Origin: Lysobacterales bacterium 63-13 | GTDB taxonomy: Bacteria; Pseudomonadota; Gammaproteobacteria; Xanthomonadales; Rhodanobacteraceae | DNA: 49,688 nucleotides | NCBI GenBank assembly: GCA_001899855.1 | Contig: MKWR01000030.1 | Coordinates: 1-49,688, forward strand | Direction of reading: 5' to 3' | Shown: in pieces, positions 1-6,176 of the stretch | How positions within the stretch are numbered: position 1 is the stretch's first letter | Layout: each line of letters begins with the position of its first letter | The notes under the pieces: generated by a model | The model's database searches: none | What the model was told of the DNA's origin: nothing | The model's input: only the letters and a program-made list of their open reading frames with translations | Program-made: the position numbers and the translations under genes

Positions 1-407
1 GCCTGTATCCCGAGCAGTACGCCGCCACCGTCAGCGGCGACCAGATGTACCGCGACGCGCAGGAGCGTTGGCGGAACACGCTCAACGGCTTGCAGACCAC
101 GATGCAGATGCAGGCGCAGGTGTCGCAGAACCTGGGCGAAGACGAAAGCGTGCTGGCCGATCTTGTGGGCAAGAGCCAGTCGGCCGAAGGCGCGCTGCAG
201 GCGATGCAGGCCATGAACCAGTTGCTGGCCTTGCAGGCCAAGCAGTCGATCCAGTCGCAGCGGCTTCAGATCACGCAAGACCGGGCCACTTCGCTGGAGC
301 TGGCGCGGCAGGCGGCGGCCACGGAGCGCGCCCGCGAAGTGCGGCGGCGTTTCCTGGGCGAAGGCACGCCGTACACGCCGCAGCGCGTGGATTTCTACGG
401 TAACTGA
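1..407 (+). CDS. trbJ: TrbJ, conjugal transfer protein (5' truncated by the window)
   Basis: This is the C-terminal ~134 residues of a TrbJ protein; the reading frame is open from base 3 and ends with TGA at 405-407. TrbJ is a periplasmic protein of the P-type conjugation channel, related to VirB5, and is thought to act at the pilus. The visible part is rich in Gln, Ala and Met and predicted helical, with the family-like stretch MQAMNQLLALQAKQSIQSQR and a C-terminus ending in a VDFYGN-type motif. The downstream trbK-like gene starts 12 bases after the stop, so the two are one transcript. Identity rests on residue pattern and on position before trbL. Confidence 0.8.
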   Translation, partial: LYPEQYAATVSGDQMYRDAQERWRNTLNGLQTTMQMQAQVSQNLGEDESVLADLVGKSQSAEGALQAMQAMNQLLALQAKQSIQSQRLQITQDRATSLELARQAAATERAREVRRRFLGEGTPYTPQRVDFYGN

Positions 408-419
408 CGGGAGGCCGCC

Positions 420-752
420 ATGCGATGCGTCCTCGCCCTGTCGGTTTCGCTGCTTATGGCACTGGTGGCCGCGTGCAGCGACCAGCCGGCCGACAACCTT
501 GCCGATGCCCTGGCCACCGATCCCATACGGCTCAAGGCATTGCGCGCGCAATGCGCGGCCGACCGCCAGACCACGGGCGAGGACGCTTGCCGCGCCGCCG
601 CCGAAGCCTTCCGACGGCGCTTCTTCTCCGGTCAGACCGGGCCGGATGAATACCAGACGCTGGCCGACCTGCCGCCGATCCCGCCGAGCTTCGATGAACC
701 GGGCGATGGCACGGCGCCGGCATCGCCGGCCGAACCGGAGGGCACGCCATGA
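420..752 (+). CDS. TrbK-like entry-exclusion lipoprotein
   Basis: A 110-residue lipoprotein. The N-terminus has a basic start, a hydrophobic core and a lipobox ending LVAAC at residues 15-19, so the mature protein would be lipid-anchored at Cys19. The body is short, has two further Cys (about residues 45 and 57), and ends in a Pro/Ala/Glu-rich tail. Small lipoproteins between trbJ and trbL are usually TrbK or EexN, which block redundant mating into cells that already hold the element. The last four bases overlap the trbL start (ATGA at 749-752), implying translational coupling. Sequence is weakly conserved in this family, so the call leans on position and the lipobox. Confidence 0.7.
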   Translation: MRCVLALSVSLLMALVAACSDQPADNLADALATDPIRLKALRAQCAADRQTTGEDACRAAAEAFRRRFFSGQTGPDEYQTLADLPPIPPSFDEPGDGTAPASPAEPEGTP

Positions 753-2149
753 ATGACGTGACCATCATCGACCAGTTCCTCAATATCTTCTCCGCCTACA
801 TCGACTCGGGTTTCGGGCTGTTGCAGGGCGAAGTGGCCTTCCTCACCGCCACGCTGATCGTCATCGACATGACGATCGCCGGACTGTATTGGGCGATGAG
901 CCACGCCACCGGCCAGGGCGAGGACGTGATCGCCAAGCTGCTGCGCAAGGTGCTCTACGTCGGTGCCTTCGCCTACATCATCGGCAACTTCAACTGGCTG
1001 GCCGGCATCGTGTTCCGATCCTTCGCCGGGCTGGGCCTGACGGCCACCGGCTCGGCGATCACCATGGAAAACTTCTTGCAGCCGGGCCGGCTCGCCAAGA
1101 CCGGCATCGACGCCGGGGCGCCGATTCTGGAGCAAGTCGGCGAGATGGCCGGCTTCCCCGAGGTGTTCGTGAACCTCGATGCCATCACGGTGATGTTCCT
1201 CGCGTGGCTGGTCGTGGTGCTGTGCTTTTTCGTGCTGGCGATCCAGCTTTTCATCACCCTGATTGAGTTCAAGCTGACCACGCTCGCCGGGTTCGTGCTG
1301 GTGCCGTTCGCGTTGTGGAACAAGACCTCGTTCCTGGCAGAGAAGGTGCTGGGCAATGTCGTTTCCGCCGGCATCAAGGTGCTGGTGCTGGCCGTGATCG
1401 TGGGCATTGGCTCGGGCCTGTTCGCTCAGTTCCAAGTCCATCCCGCCGAGCCGTCCATCGACCACGCACTGGTCATCATGCTGGCCTCGCTCACCTTGCT
1501 GGCGCTAGGGATCTTCGGCCCTGGCATCGCCACGGGCCTCGTCTCCGGTGCGCCCCAGCTCGGCGCGGGCGCGATGGCCGGCGCTGCGGTGGGTGCTGCC
1601 GGAGCCGCTGTTGCTGTCGGTGCCGCCGCGACGGGCGTAGGCGGCGCGGTCATGGCCGGGGCGCGCATGGCGCCTGCCGCGGCCAAGCTCGCCGGCAGTG
1701 GTGCGCGTGCTGCCACCTCGACGGCCAGCAGCGCACGCTCGGCGTTCCAGGCCGGTTCCGCCGCCGCAGGCGGTGGCGCGAAAGGCGCGATGGCCGGCTT
1801 GGGAAATGTCGCCAAGACCGGCGCGCAGTCTGCCGGACGGGGTGCAGCGTCCCGCGCATCCGCCTTCGGCCAGAAGATGACCAGCTCCTTCCGTGCCGGG
1901 TGGAACGGCCCGACTGACGACGGTGCGGGTGCGGCATCCGGTGGAGCCGGAGCATCCAGCCAGGCCTCCACAGGCGAAGCCGCAGCGGGCGGCGCCAACG
2001 CGCAGAAGCAAGAACAGCCCGCTTGGGCCAAGCGGCTGCACCGCCGCCAGCAACTCACTCATGCCGCGACCACCACCGCCCACGCGCTGCGCGGTGGCGA
2101 TGGCGGCGGCTCCGGCCAGGGGCCGAGCCTGCGCGATTCCAATTCATAA
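749..2149 (+). CDS. trbL: TrbL, inner-membrane channel component
   Basis: A 466-residue polytopic membrane protein of the P-type conjugation system, corresponding to VirB6. The N-terminal ~260 residues contain about six hydrophobic segments with the family pattern, including FLTATLIVIDMTIAGLYWAM, VVVLCFFVLAIQLFITLIEF and the following LTTLAGFVLVPFALW. After residue ~270 the protein turns into a long Ala/Gly-rich tail of low complexity, usual in ICE-encoded TrbL. It starts within the stop of the lipoprotein gene and ends 12 bases before trbF. It should form the inner-membrane pore through which DNA and protein substrates pass. Confidence 0.92.
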   Translation: MNDVTIIDQFLNIFSAYIDSGFGLLQGEVAFLTATLIVIDMTIAGLYWAMSHATGQGEDVIAKLLRKVLYVGAFAYIIGNFNWLAGIVFRSFAGLGLTATGSAITMENFLQPGRLAKTGIDAGAPILEQVGEMAGFPEVFVNLDAITVMFLAWLVVVLCFFVLAIQLFITLIEFKLTTLAGFVLVPFALWNKTSFLAEKVLGNVVSAGIKVLVLAVIVGIGSGLFAQFQVHPAEPSIDHALVIMLASLTLLALGIFGPGIATGLVSGAPQLGAGAMAGAAVGAAGAAVAVGAAATGVGGAVMAGARMAPAAAKLAGSGARAATSTASSARSAFQAGSAAAGGGAKGAMAGLGNVAKTGAQSAGRGAASRASAFGQKMTSSFRAGWNGPTDDGAGAASGGAGASSQASTGEAAAGGANAQKQEQPAWAKRLHRRQQLTHAATTTAHALRGGDGGGSGQGPSLRDSNS

Positions 2150-2161
2150 GGAGAACTGACC

Positions 2162-2866
2162 ATGCGATTTAAACGACCGCAGGTGCGCTACGCCGACACG
2201 CCGCAGCCTGCCACTCCGTACCAAGCTGCCGGCCAGGTGTGGGACGAGCGCATTGGCTCGTCCCGCGTGCAGGCGAAAAACTGGCGCCTCATGGCCTTCG
2301 GCTGCCTCGCGCTTGCGCTGCTGATGGCGGGCGGCCTGGTCTGGCGCTCGGCGCAGTCCATCGTCACGCCCTATGTGGTGGAGGTGGACAACGCGGGCCA
2401 GGTGCGCGCCGTGGGCGAAGCCGCTACGCCGTACCGGCCCAGCGATGCGCAGACGGCGCACCACATCGCGCGTTTCGTCACGCTGGTTCGGTCGCTGTCC
2501 ATCGACCCGATCGTGGTGCGGCAGAACTGGCTGGACGCCTACGACCACACCACCGACAAGGGCGCGGCCGTGCTCAACGACTACGCGCGCGTGAACGATC
2601 CGTTCGCGCGCATCGGCAAAGAGTCGGTAACGGTGCAGATCACCAGCGTCGTGCGCGCCAGCGACACGTCGTTCAACGTGCGCTGGACGGAACGCCGCTA
2701 CGTCAATGGCGCCGCGGCTGGGCTGGAGCGGTGGACGGCCGTGGTGTCCATCGTGCTCCAGCCGCCGCGCACCGAAGAACGCCTGCGCAAGAACCCCCTG
2801 GGCATCTACGTCAATGGCCTGTCGTGGAGCCGCGAACTGGATTCTTCCGAAGGAGCCAAGCCATGA
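2162..2866 (+). CDS. trbF: TrbF, inner-membrane protein of the conjugation channel
   Basis: A 234-residue bitopic protein of the VirB8/TrbF family, which bridges inner-membrane and periplasmic parts of the conjugation machine. One membrane span lies at about residues 41-61 (LMAFGCLALALLMAGGLVW), followed by a periplasmic domain with the family motifs TPYVVEVDNAGQ and FNVRWTERRYVNG. The start is preceded by a good ribosome binding site (AAGGAG at 2148-2153). The stop overlaps the trbG start by four bases (2863-2866). Length is normal for the family. Confidence 0.92.
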   Translation: MRFKRPQVRYADTPQPATPYQAAGQVWDERIGSSRVQAKNWRLMAFGCLALALLMAGGLVWRSAQSIVTPYVVEVDNAGQVRAVGEAATPYRPSDAQTAHHIARFVTLVRSLSIDPIVVRQNWLDAYDHTTDKGAAVLNDYARVNDPFARIGKESVTVQITSVVRASDTSFNVRWTERRYVNGAAAGLERWTAVVSIVLQPPRTEERLRKNPLGIYVNGLSWSRELDSSEGAKP

Positions 2867-3864
2867 ATGCACTTTTCCGTAGATCCGCTTTGCCGGTGAT
2901 CCTGCTTGCATCAACCATCTTGTTCACAGGCTGCGCCACGCAGGGCAAGCCGCCGCCGGTGATTTCGCTCGATGAGCCGGTGCAGGCGCAGCCACTGCCC
3001 GAACCGCCTCAGCCAGTGGAAGTTGTGACTGTGCCCGAGGTGTTGCCGATGCCGGCGCAGTTGAAGCCAGTGCCCGAGGGCGAGGAAGCCAAGCCTGCGC
3101 CGGAACCGGCCGACGAGAAGGTGCGCGTCTCGCGTGCCAACGCCGAGGCACGCATCGCGCCCACGCGCGAGGGCTATGTCAACGCGATTCAGGTGTGGCC
3201 CTTCACCGATGGCGCGCTGTATCAGGTCTATGCGGCCGTGGGCCGAGTGACCGTGATTGCACTCCAGCCGGGCGAGGAACTGGTGACGGTGGCCGCTGGC
3301 GATACCGTGCGCTGGATCGTGGGCGACACGTCCAGCGGCAACGGCGCCGACCTGCGCGTGAACGTGCTGGTCAAGCCGATCCGCTCGGGTCTCAAGACGA
3401 ATCTGGTCATCACCACCAGCCGCCGGACGTACCTGCTGGAGCTGACCTCGACCGAGAAGACGTGGATGGCGTCGGTGTCCTGGGAGTACCCGCGCGACCG
3501 GATGCTGGCCTTGCAGCGCCAGGCGCAGGCGGCCAGCGCCGCCGCGCCTGTCGGTACCGGGCTATCGCTGGAAAACCTGCGCTTCCGCTACGCGATCAGC
3601 GGCAGCAGTCCGCCGTGGAAACCACTGCGCGCCTTCGATGACGGCGAGAAGGTCTATATCCAGTTCCCGCCGGGCATCGCACAAGGCGAGCTGCCGCCGC
3701 TGTTCGTCATCGGTGCGCAAGGCGACGGGCAACTGGTCAATTACCGTTTCCGTTCACCGTACTACATCGTCGATCGTCTTTTCGGCGCCGCCGAGTTGCG
3801 CTTGGGTGGCGACAAGGGCGACATGGTGCGGATCGAGCGCACGGATGGCACGCGGAGGAACTGA
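2863..3864 (+). CDS. trbG: TrbG, outer-membrane/periplasmic channel protein
   Basis: A 333-residue protein of the VirB9/TrbG family. It begins with a lipoprotein-type signal (hydrophobic stretch ending LFTGC at about residues 20-24), so it is likely lipidated. A Pro/Glu-rich linker follows to about residue 85, then the TrbG beta-domain with IQVWPFTDGALYQVYAAVGR and a C-terminal segment with LRFRYAISG and PPLFVIGAQGDGQLVNYRFR. With TrbI it should form the envelope-spanning core. The ATG at 2863 overlaps the trbF stop, which fixes the start. trbI follows one base after the stop. Confidence 0.92.
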   Translation: MNALFRRSALPVILLASTILFTGCATQGKPPPVISLDEPVQAQPLPEPPQPVEVVTVPEVLPMPAQLKPVPEGEEAKPAPEPADEKVRVSRANAEARIAPTREGYVNAIQVWPFTDGALYQVYAAVGRVTVIALQPGEELVTVAAGDTVRWIVGDTSSGNGADLRVNVLVKPIRSGLKTNLVITTSRRTYLLELTSTEKTWMASVSWEYPRDRMLALQRQAQAASAAAPVGTGLSLENLRFRYAISGSSPPWKPLRAFDDGEKVYIQFPPGIAQGELPPLFVIGAQGDGQLVNYRFRSPYYIVDRLFGAAELRLGGDKGDMVRIERTDGTRRN

Positions 3865-3865
3865 C

Positions 3866-5125
3866 ATGGGCCAGGACGACACCCCCGACCTTGCCACGCC
3901 GCAGGCGGGCAAGATGGCGCCCGAGGCGGTGGCGCTGCGCGCCCAGCCGCGTCCGGTCACGCGCCTGAACCGGCGCACGCTGGCCATCCTCGTCGGCGGC
4001 CTGTCGGTCGCCGTGCTCGGGGCCACGATCTGGTCGCTACAGCCGCAGCGGCGCGGGGCCAACGAGCAGACCGAGCTTTACAACGTCGATCGCGTGTCCA
4101 AGTCCGAAGGGCTGGATGGCCTGCCGGCCGACTACTCGAAGCTGACGCCGAAGGTGCCCGAGCTGGGGCCGCCGCTACCGGGCGACCTCGGACCGGCCAT
4201 CGTGGCCTCGCAGCAGCCGGCCGTGGCCGCCTACTCGGCGCCCGGCCACGACCCGAATGACGCCTTGCGCAAGGAGGCGGAAGCCGCTGCGGCTTCGTCG
4301 GTGTTCTTCCGCTCGGGCGGCCAAGCCGCCGCCATGGTGGCGCAGGCGGCGCCGGGTGCAGCAAGCACGCTCGCGGCCTTCGACCCGCTCGCTGCCGGGC
4401 CCGCTTCGACATCGGCCCAGCCCGCCGACCCGACCGCCGTGCAGAACCGGCAAGATCAGAAAGAGGCATTCCTGAAAGCCGGTTCTACGGAAACCCGCAA
4501 TTCCGGCAACCTGGCGTTGCCGGCGTCGCCGTATCAGGTGATGGCGGGAACGGTGATCGCCGGTGCGCTGGTGACGGGTATCAAGTCGGACTTGCCGGGC
4601 GACGTGATCGCCACGGTGACGGAGCCGGTCTATGACTCGGCCACGGGCAAGTTCCTGCTGATCCCGCAAGGATCGCGCATCCTCGGGCGCTACAACAGCC
4701 AGGTCAGCTACGGGCAGAGTCGCGTGCAGGTGGTGTGGAACCGGGTCATCCTGCCCGACACGTCCTCGCTGGCGCTCGACAACCTTGTCGGCACCGACCC
4801 GGCCGGCTACGCCGGCCTGGAGGACGACGTGGACTGGCATTGGAATCGCATCATCGCGGGCGCGGTGCTGACGACGCTGCTGGGCGTCGGCGCTGAGTTG
4901 GCTGCGCCGGAGAACCGGCAGGACGGCAACCGCATCGTCATTGCCGGACGCGACAGCGCACAGGACAGCATCAATCAGGTCGGCCAGGAGATGACCCGGC
5001 GCAACATGAACATCCAGCCGACGCTGACGACGCGGCCGGGCCTGCCGGTTCGCATCATCGTCAACCGGGATCTGGTGCTGCGGCCGTACCAGCCGCTGTT
5101 CTTCAATCGGGGAGTTTCGCAATGA
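3866..5125 (+). CDS. trbI: TrbI, VirB10-like channel core protein
   Basis: A 419-residue protein of the VirB10/TrbI family. It has a cytoplasmic N-terminus, one membrane span at about residues 36-55 (LAILVGGLSVAVLGATIWSL), a long Ala/Pro-rich periplasmic linker to about residue 220, and the conserved C-terminal domain from about residue 225, with YQVMAGTVIAGALVTGIKSD, LIPQGSRILGRYNSQVSYGQ and PVRIIVNRDLVLRPY. It spans both membranes and senses energy from the coupling ATPases in this family. I chose ATG 3866, just after the trbG stop. The stop overlaps the DUF2274 start. Confidence 0.93.
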   Translation: MGQDDTPDLATPQAGKMAPEAVALRAQPRPVTRLNRRTLAILVGGLSVAVLGATIWSLQPQRRGANEQTELYNVDRVSKSEGLDGLPADYSKLTPKVPELGPPLPGDLGPAIVASQQPAVAAYSAPGHDPNDALRKEAEAAAASSVFFRSGGQAAAMVAQAAPGAASTLAAFDPLAAGPASTSAQPADPTAVQNRQDQKEAFLKAGSTETRNSGNLALPASPYQVMAGTVIAGALVTGIKSDLPGDVIATVTEPVYDSATGKFLLIPQGSRILGRYNSQVSYGQSRVQVVWNRVILPDTSSLALDNLVGTDPAGYAGLEDDVDWHWNRIIAGAVLTTLLGVGAELAAPENRQDGNRIVIAGRDSAQDSINQVGQEMTRRNMNIQPTLTTRPGLPVRIIVNRDLVLRPYQPLFFNRGVSQ

Positions 5126-5364
5126 GCGCGACCAAGAAGCTGCGGCTCGGGCCGCTGCCCAAGACCGAGAGCGTCAAGCTGACCTTTGCCTGCCCGGCCA
5201 GCCTGAAAGCCGACCTCGACCGCTACGCCGCGTTGCACGCGCAGGCGTATGGCGAGGCGGTCGATGCCATGACGCTGATCCCGCACATGCTGGAAGCCTT
5301 CATGGCCGGGGATCGTGGCTTCAAGCGCACACAGCCCAAGAACGGAAAAGCCGCCCCTGCGTGA
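5122..5364 (+). CDS. DUF2274 protein, last gene of the trb cluster
   Basis: An 80-residue cytoplasmic protein with no signal or membrane segment, matching the small DUF2274 proteins that follow trbI in many ICEs. It has a basic N-terminus (SATKKLRLGPLPKTESVKLT), a helical middle (SLKADLDRYAALHAQAYGEA) and a conserved LIPHMLEAFMAGDRGFKR segment. The fold pattern is reminiscent of small ribbon-helix-helix-like proteins, but I cannot assign DNA binding from sequence. It overlaps trbI by four bases (5122-5125). Its last codons double as one arm of the terminator of the oppositely oriented tRNA-Leu. Confidence 0.85.
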   Translation: MSATKKLRLGPLPKTESVKLTFACPASLKADLDRYAALHAQAYGEAVDAMTLIPHMLEAFMAGDRGFKRTQPKNGKAAPA

Positions 5365-5375
5365 GCAGGGGCGGC
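5346..5375 (-). terminator. Rho-independent terminator of the intron-bearing tRNA-Leu
   Basis: Read on the minus strand, just 7 bases after the tRNA CCA end, there is a perfect 11-bp GC-rich stem (5365-5375 with 5350-5360), a 4-base loop, and a TTTT run (5349-5346). The structure lies inside the last codons and the stop of DUF2274, so coding sequence of the ICE also works as terminator for the convergent tRNA. On the plus strand the stem is not followed by T residues. Confidence 0.8.
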
Positions 5376-5382
5376 TCTGGAT

Positions 5383-5701
5383 TGGTGCCCGAGGCCGGAA
5401 TCGAACCGGCATGACCGTGAGGTCGAGGGATTTTCTTACCACTTCGGCTTTCGCCGCCGTCCTGCTCACACAGGGCGTTCGTGGTCTGGAGCACGCCTTC
5501 ACCATAGCCTTACAGCCGTAGGTGCCCGCCGTCTGCTCTCTACACCTTCCCAAGCGCATAGCTTGGGCTTGGCTCGGCGTTGGCTCGGATGCCGAAGCAT
5601 CCAGGGCTTTCGCCGAATTTGACGGGCTTCACTTCGGGCGTTTCCCCCCGAAGGCTCAAATTGTTCAAGTCCCTTGTGTCTACCGATTTCACCACTCGGG
5701 C
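5383..5701 (-). tRNA. tRNA-Leu(UAA) interrupted by a group I intron
   Basis: The first exon is 5701-5667 (35 nt) and the second 5434-5383 (52 nt, with encoded CCA). Joined, they give an 87-nt class II tRNA: a perfect 7-bp acceptor stem (GCCCGAG with CTCGGGC), a D-arm with GGTAGAC, anticodon stem AGGGA/TCCCT with loop CUUAAAA (anticodon UAA), a long variable arm, and the T-arm GCCGGTTCGATTCCGGC. Neither exon alone can make the anticodon loop, and the sequence between has group I intron structure. It sits between the trb genes and a broken ordinary tRNA-Leu and is followed by its own terminator. No clear promoter is visible upstream. Confidence 0.93.
5435..5666 (-). ncRNA. Group I self-splicing intron (IC3-like) in tRNA-Leu(UAA)
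   Basis: A 232-nt intron lies between the first and second base of the UAA anticodon, the site used by cyanobacterial tRNA-Leu introns. The exon end CUU pairs with an internal GAG, giving the U-G wobble needed at the 5' splice site, and P1 extends as GAA-CAA-UUU. P2 is CTTCGGG/CCCGAAG. Core blocks closely match my memory of the Azoarcus tRNA-Ile intron: GTCAAATTCGGCGAAA, AACGCCGAGCCAAGC, GAAGGTGTAGAGA and CTATGGTGAAGGC. P7 is GAGCA/TGCTC, where Azoarcus has GACUA/UAGUC, a compensatory change. A GCGAAAGC hairpin (P9) precedes the terminal G at 5435. It is too small for a homing endonuclease. Confidence 0.92.
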
Positions 5702-5861
5702 GTAGCGCGGTGCGCTGGAAACACCTACCTCTATCTACTGGCGCCTAGTTGGCTCCTGATCGCCAAGCCAAGCTATGAAGCTACATCTTGGATGCTCGCA
5801 AACCGTTGTCACTATTGACCTTCTGGCCCGGTAGTTCAAGCAGAAAGGACTTGACAGAACA
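5702..5861. other. ICE-end spacer between the two tRNA-Leu sequences
   Basis: About 160 bp with lower GC content than both flanks. I see no open reading frame with coding character. It should hold the promoter of the intron-bearing tRNA-Leu (minus strand) and the integrase-binding arm sites if the ICE boundary is at the broken tRNA. No convincing -35/-10 pair could be identified. Confidence 0.45.
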
Positions 5862-5876
5862 GATTTTAAGTCCCTT
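5862..5876. other. Putative ICE attachment-site core in a tRNA-Leu anticodon loop
   Basis: The minus-strand sequence AAGGGACTTAAAATC is the last stretch shared with a normal tRNA-Leu(UAA) gene before the sequence diverges, so the crossover should lie within it. Anticodon-loop sequences are a known target class for tyrosine integrases. The matching copy would have to be found at the far end of the element. Confidence 0.55.
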
Positions 5877-5902
5877 GCGTATACCAGTTTCGCCATCCGG
5901 GC
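5862..5902 (-). pseudogene. 5' half of a chromosomal tRNA-Leu(UAA), cut after the anticodon loop
   Basis: On the minus strand the 41 bases from 5902 read as the acceptor 5' strand GCCCGGA, a tRNA-Leu D-arm, and anticodon stem plus loop AAGGGACTTAAAATC with anticodon UAA. The sequence then departs from any tRNA: the 3' anticodon strand is TCTGT instead of TCCCT, and there is no variable arm or GTTCGA T-loop. It resembles the E. coli leuZ product over this half. The break point is consistent with site-specific integration in the anticodon loop, with the missing 3' half expected at the other end of the ICE, outside the window. Confidence 0.82.
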
Positions 5903-6176
5903 CAGCGCGCAGGATGCCCGATGAGGCCCGCTTCGACCAGCGCTTCAACGCCGACGCAGGGCGATGTCATGTTTTCCCTCGAAACCGTGTGTTCCCCCGA
6001 CGAGGAGACAAGAACGATCTGATGGCGGCGATCGTCATGCCGCCGGCCAGGGCCAAAGGCCTGGTCGGGCACGGACGACAAAGCCATTTGCCAGAACATC
6101 CTGCCTCGCTCGAATCCATCGCCGGCATGCGCATGCATGACGGCGGAACCACGCAGAAATCGAGGGAGTAAACGAA

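Larger units (their letters stand above)
1..5872. mobile_element. ICE end with trb-type mating-pair formation genes (partial)
   Basis: The first 5.4 kb carry the distal part of a P-type (trb) type IV secretion cluster in the order trbJ, trbK-like, trbL, trbF, trbG, trbI, DUF2274. In Tn4371-like and related ICEs this order commonly lies close to one end of the element. The coding block stops just before a tRNA-Leu gene. The broken second tRNA-Leu at 5862-5902 suggests that the element's end lies in the anticodon-loop sequence near 5862-5872, so the intron-containing tRNA-Leu would be inside the element. The integrase, relaxase, VirB4-like genes and the other end are outside the window. An alternative boundary is the 3' end of the intact tRNA-Leu at 5383. 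Confidence 0.75.
5824..5904. repeat. Inverted repeat bracketing the presumed ICE junction
   Basis: TGGCCCGG at 5824-5831 is the exact reverse complement of CCGGGCCA at 5897-5904, the latter being the acceptor-stem start of the broken tRNA-Leu. Inside it, AAAGGACTT (5845-5853) nearly mirrors AAGTCCCTT (5868-5876), the anticodon-stem region of that tRNA. Tyrosine recombinase core sites often consist of such imperfect inverted arms around a short crossover region. Confidence 0.5.

Noticed and set aside
5435-5666. A group II intron or a small inserted element instead of a group I intron.
   Set aside because: There is no GUGYG start or domain V; the P1, P3-P9 pattern and terminal G fit group I.
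5822-5904. The whole ~80-base segment as an intact second tRNA-Leu.
   Set aside because: Only the first 41 bases fit a tRNA. The anticodon 3' strand (TCTGT) cannot pair with AGGGA, and there is no T-loop or long variable arm; the matching ends are an inverted repeat only.
5315-6171. Open frames across the tRNA-Leu region on both strands, one ending in RWPGWRNWYTQGT.
   Set aside because: They are translations of tRNA and intron sequence; that peptide is a well-known by-product of reading through tRNA-Leu genes.
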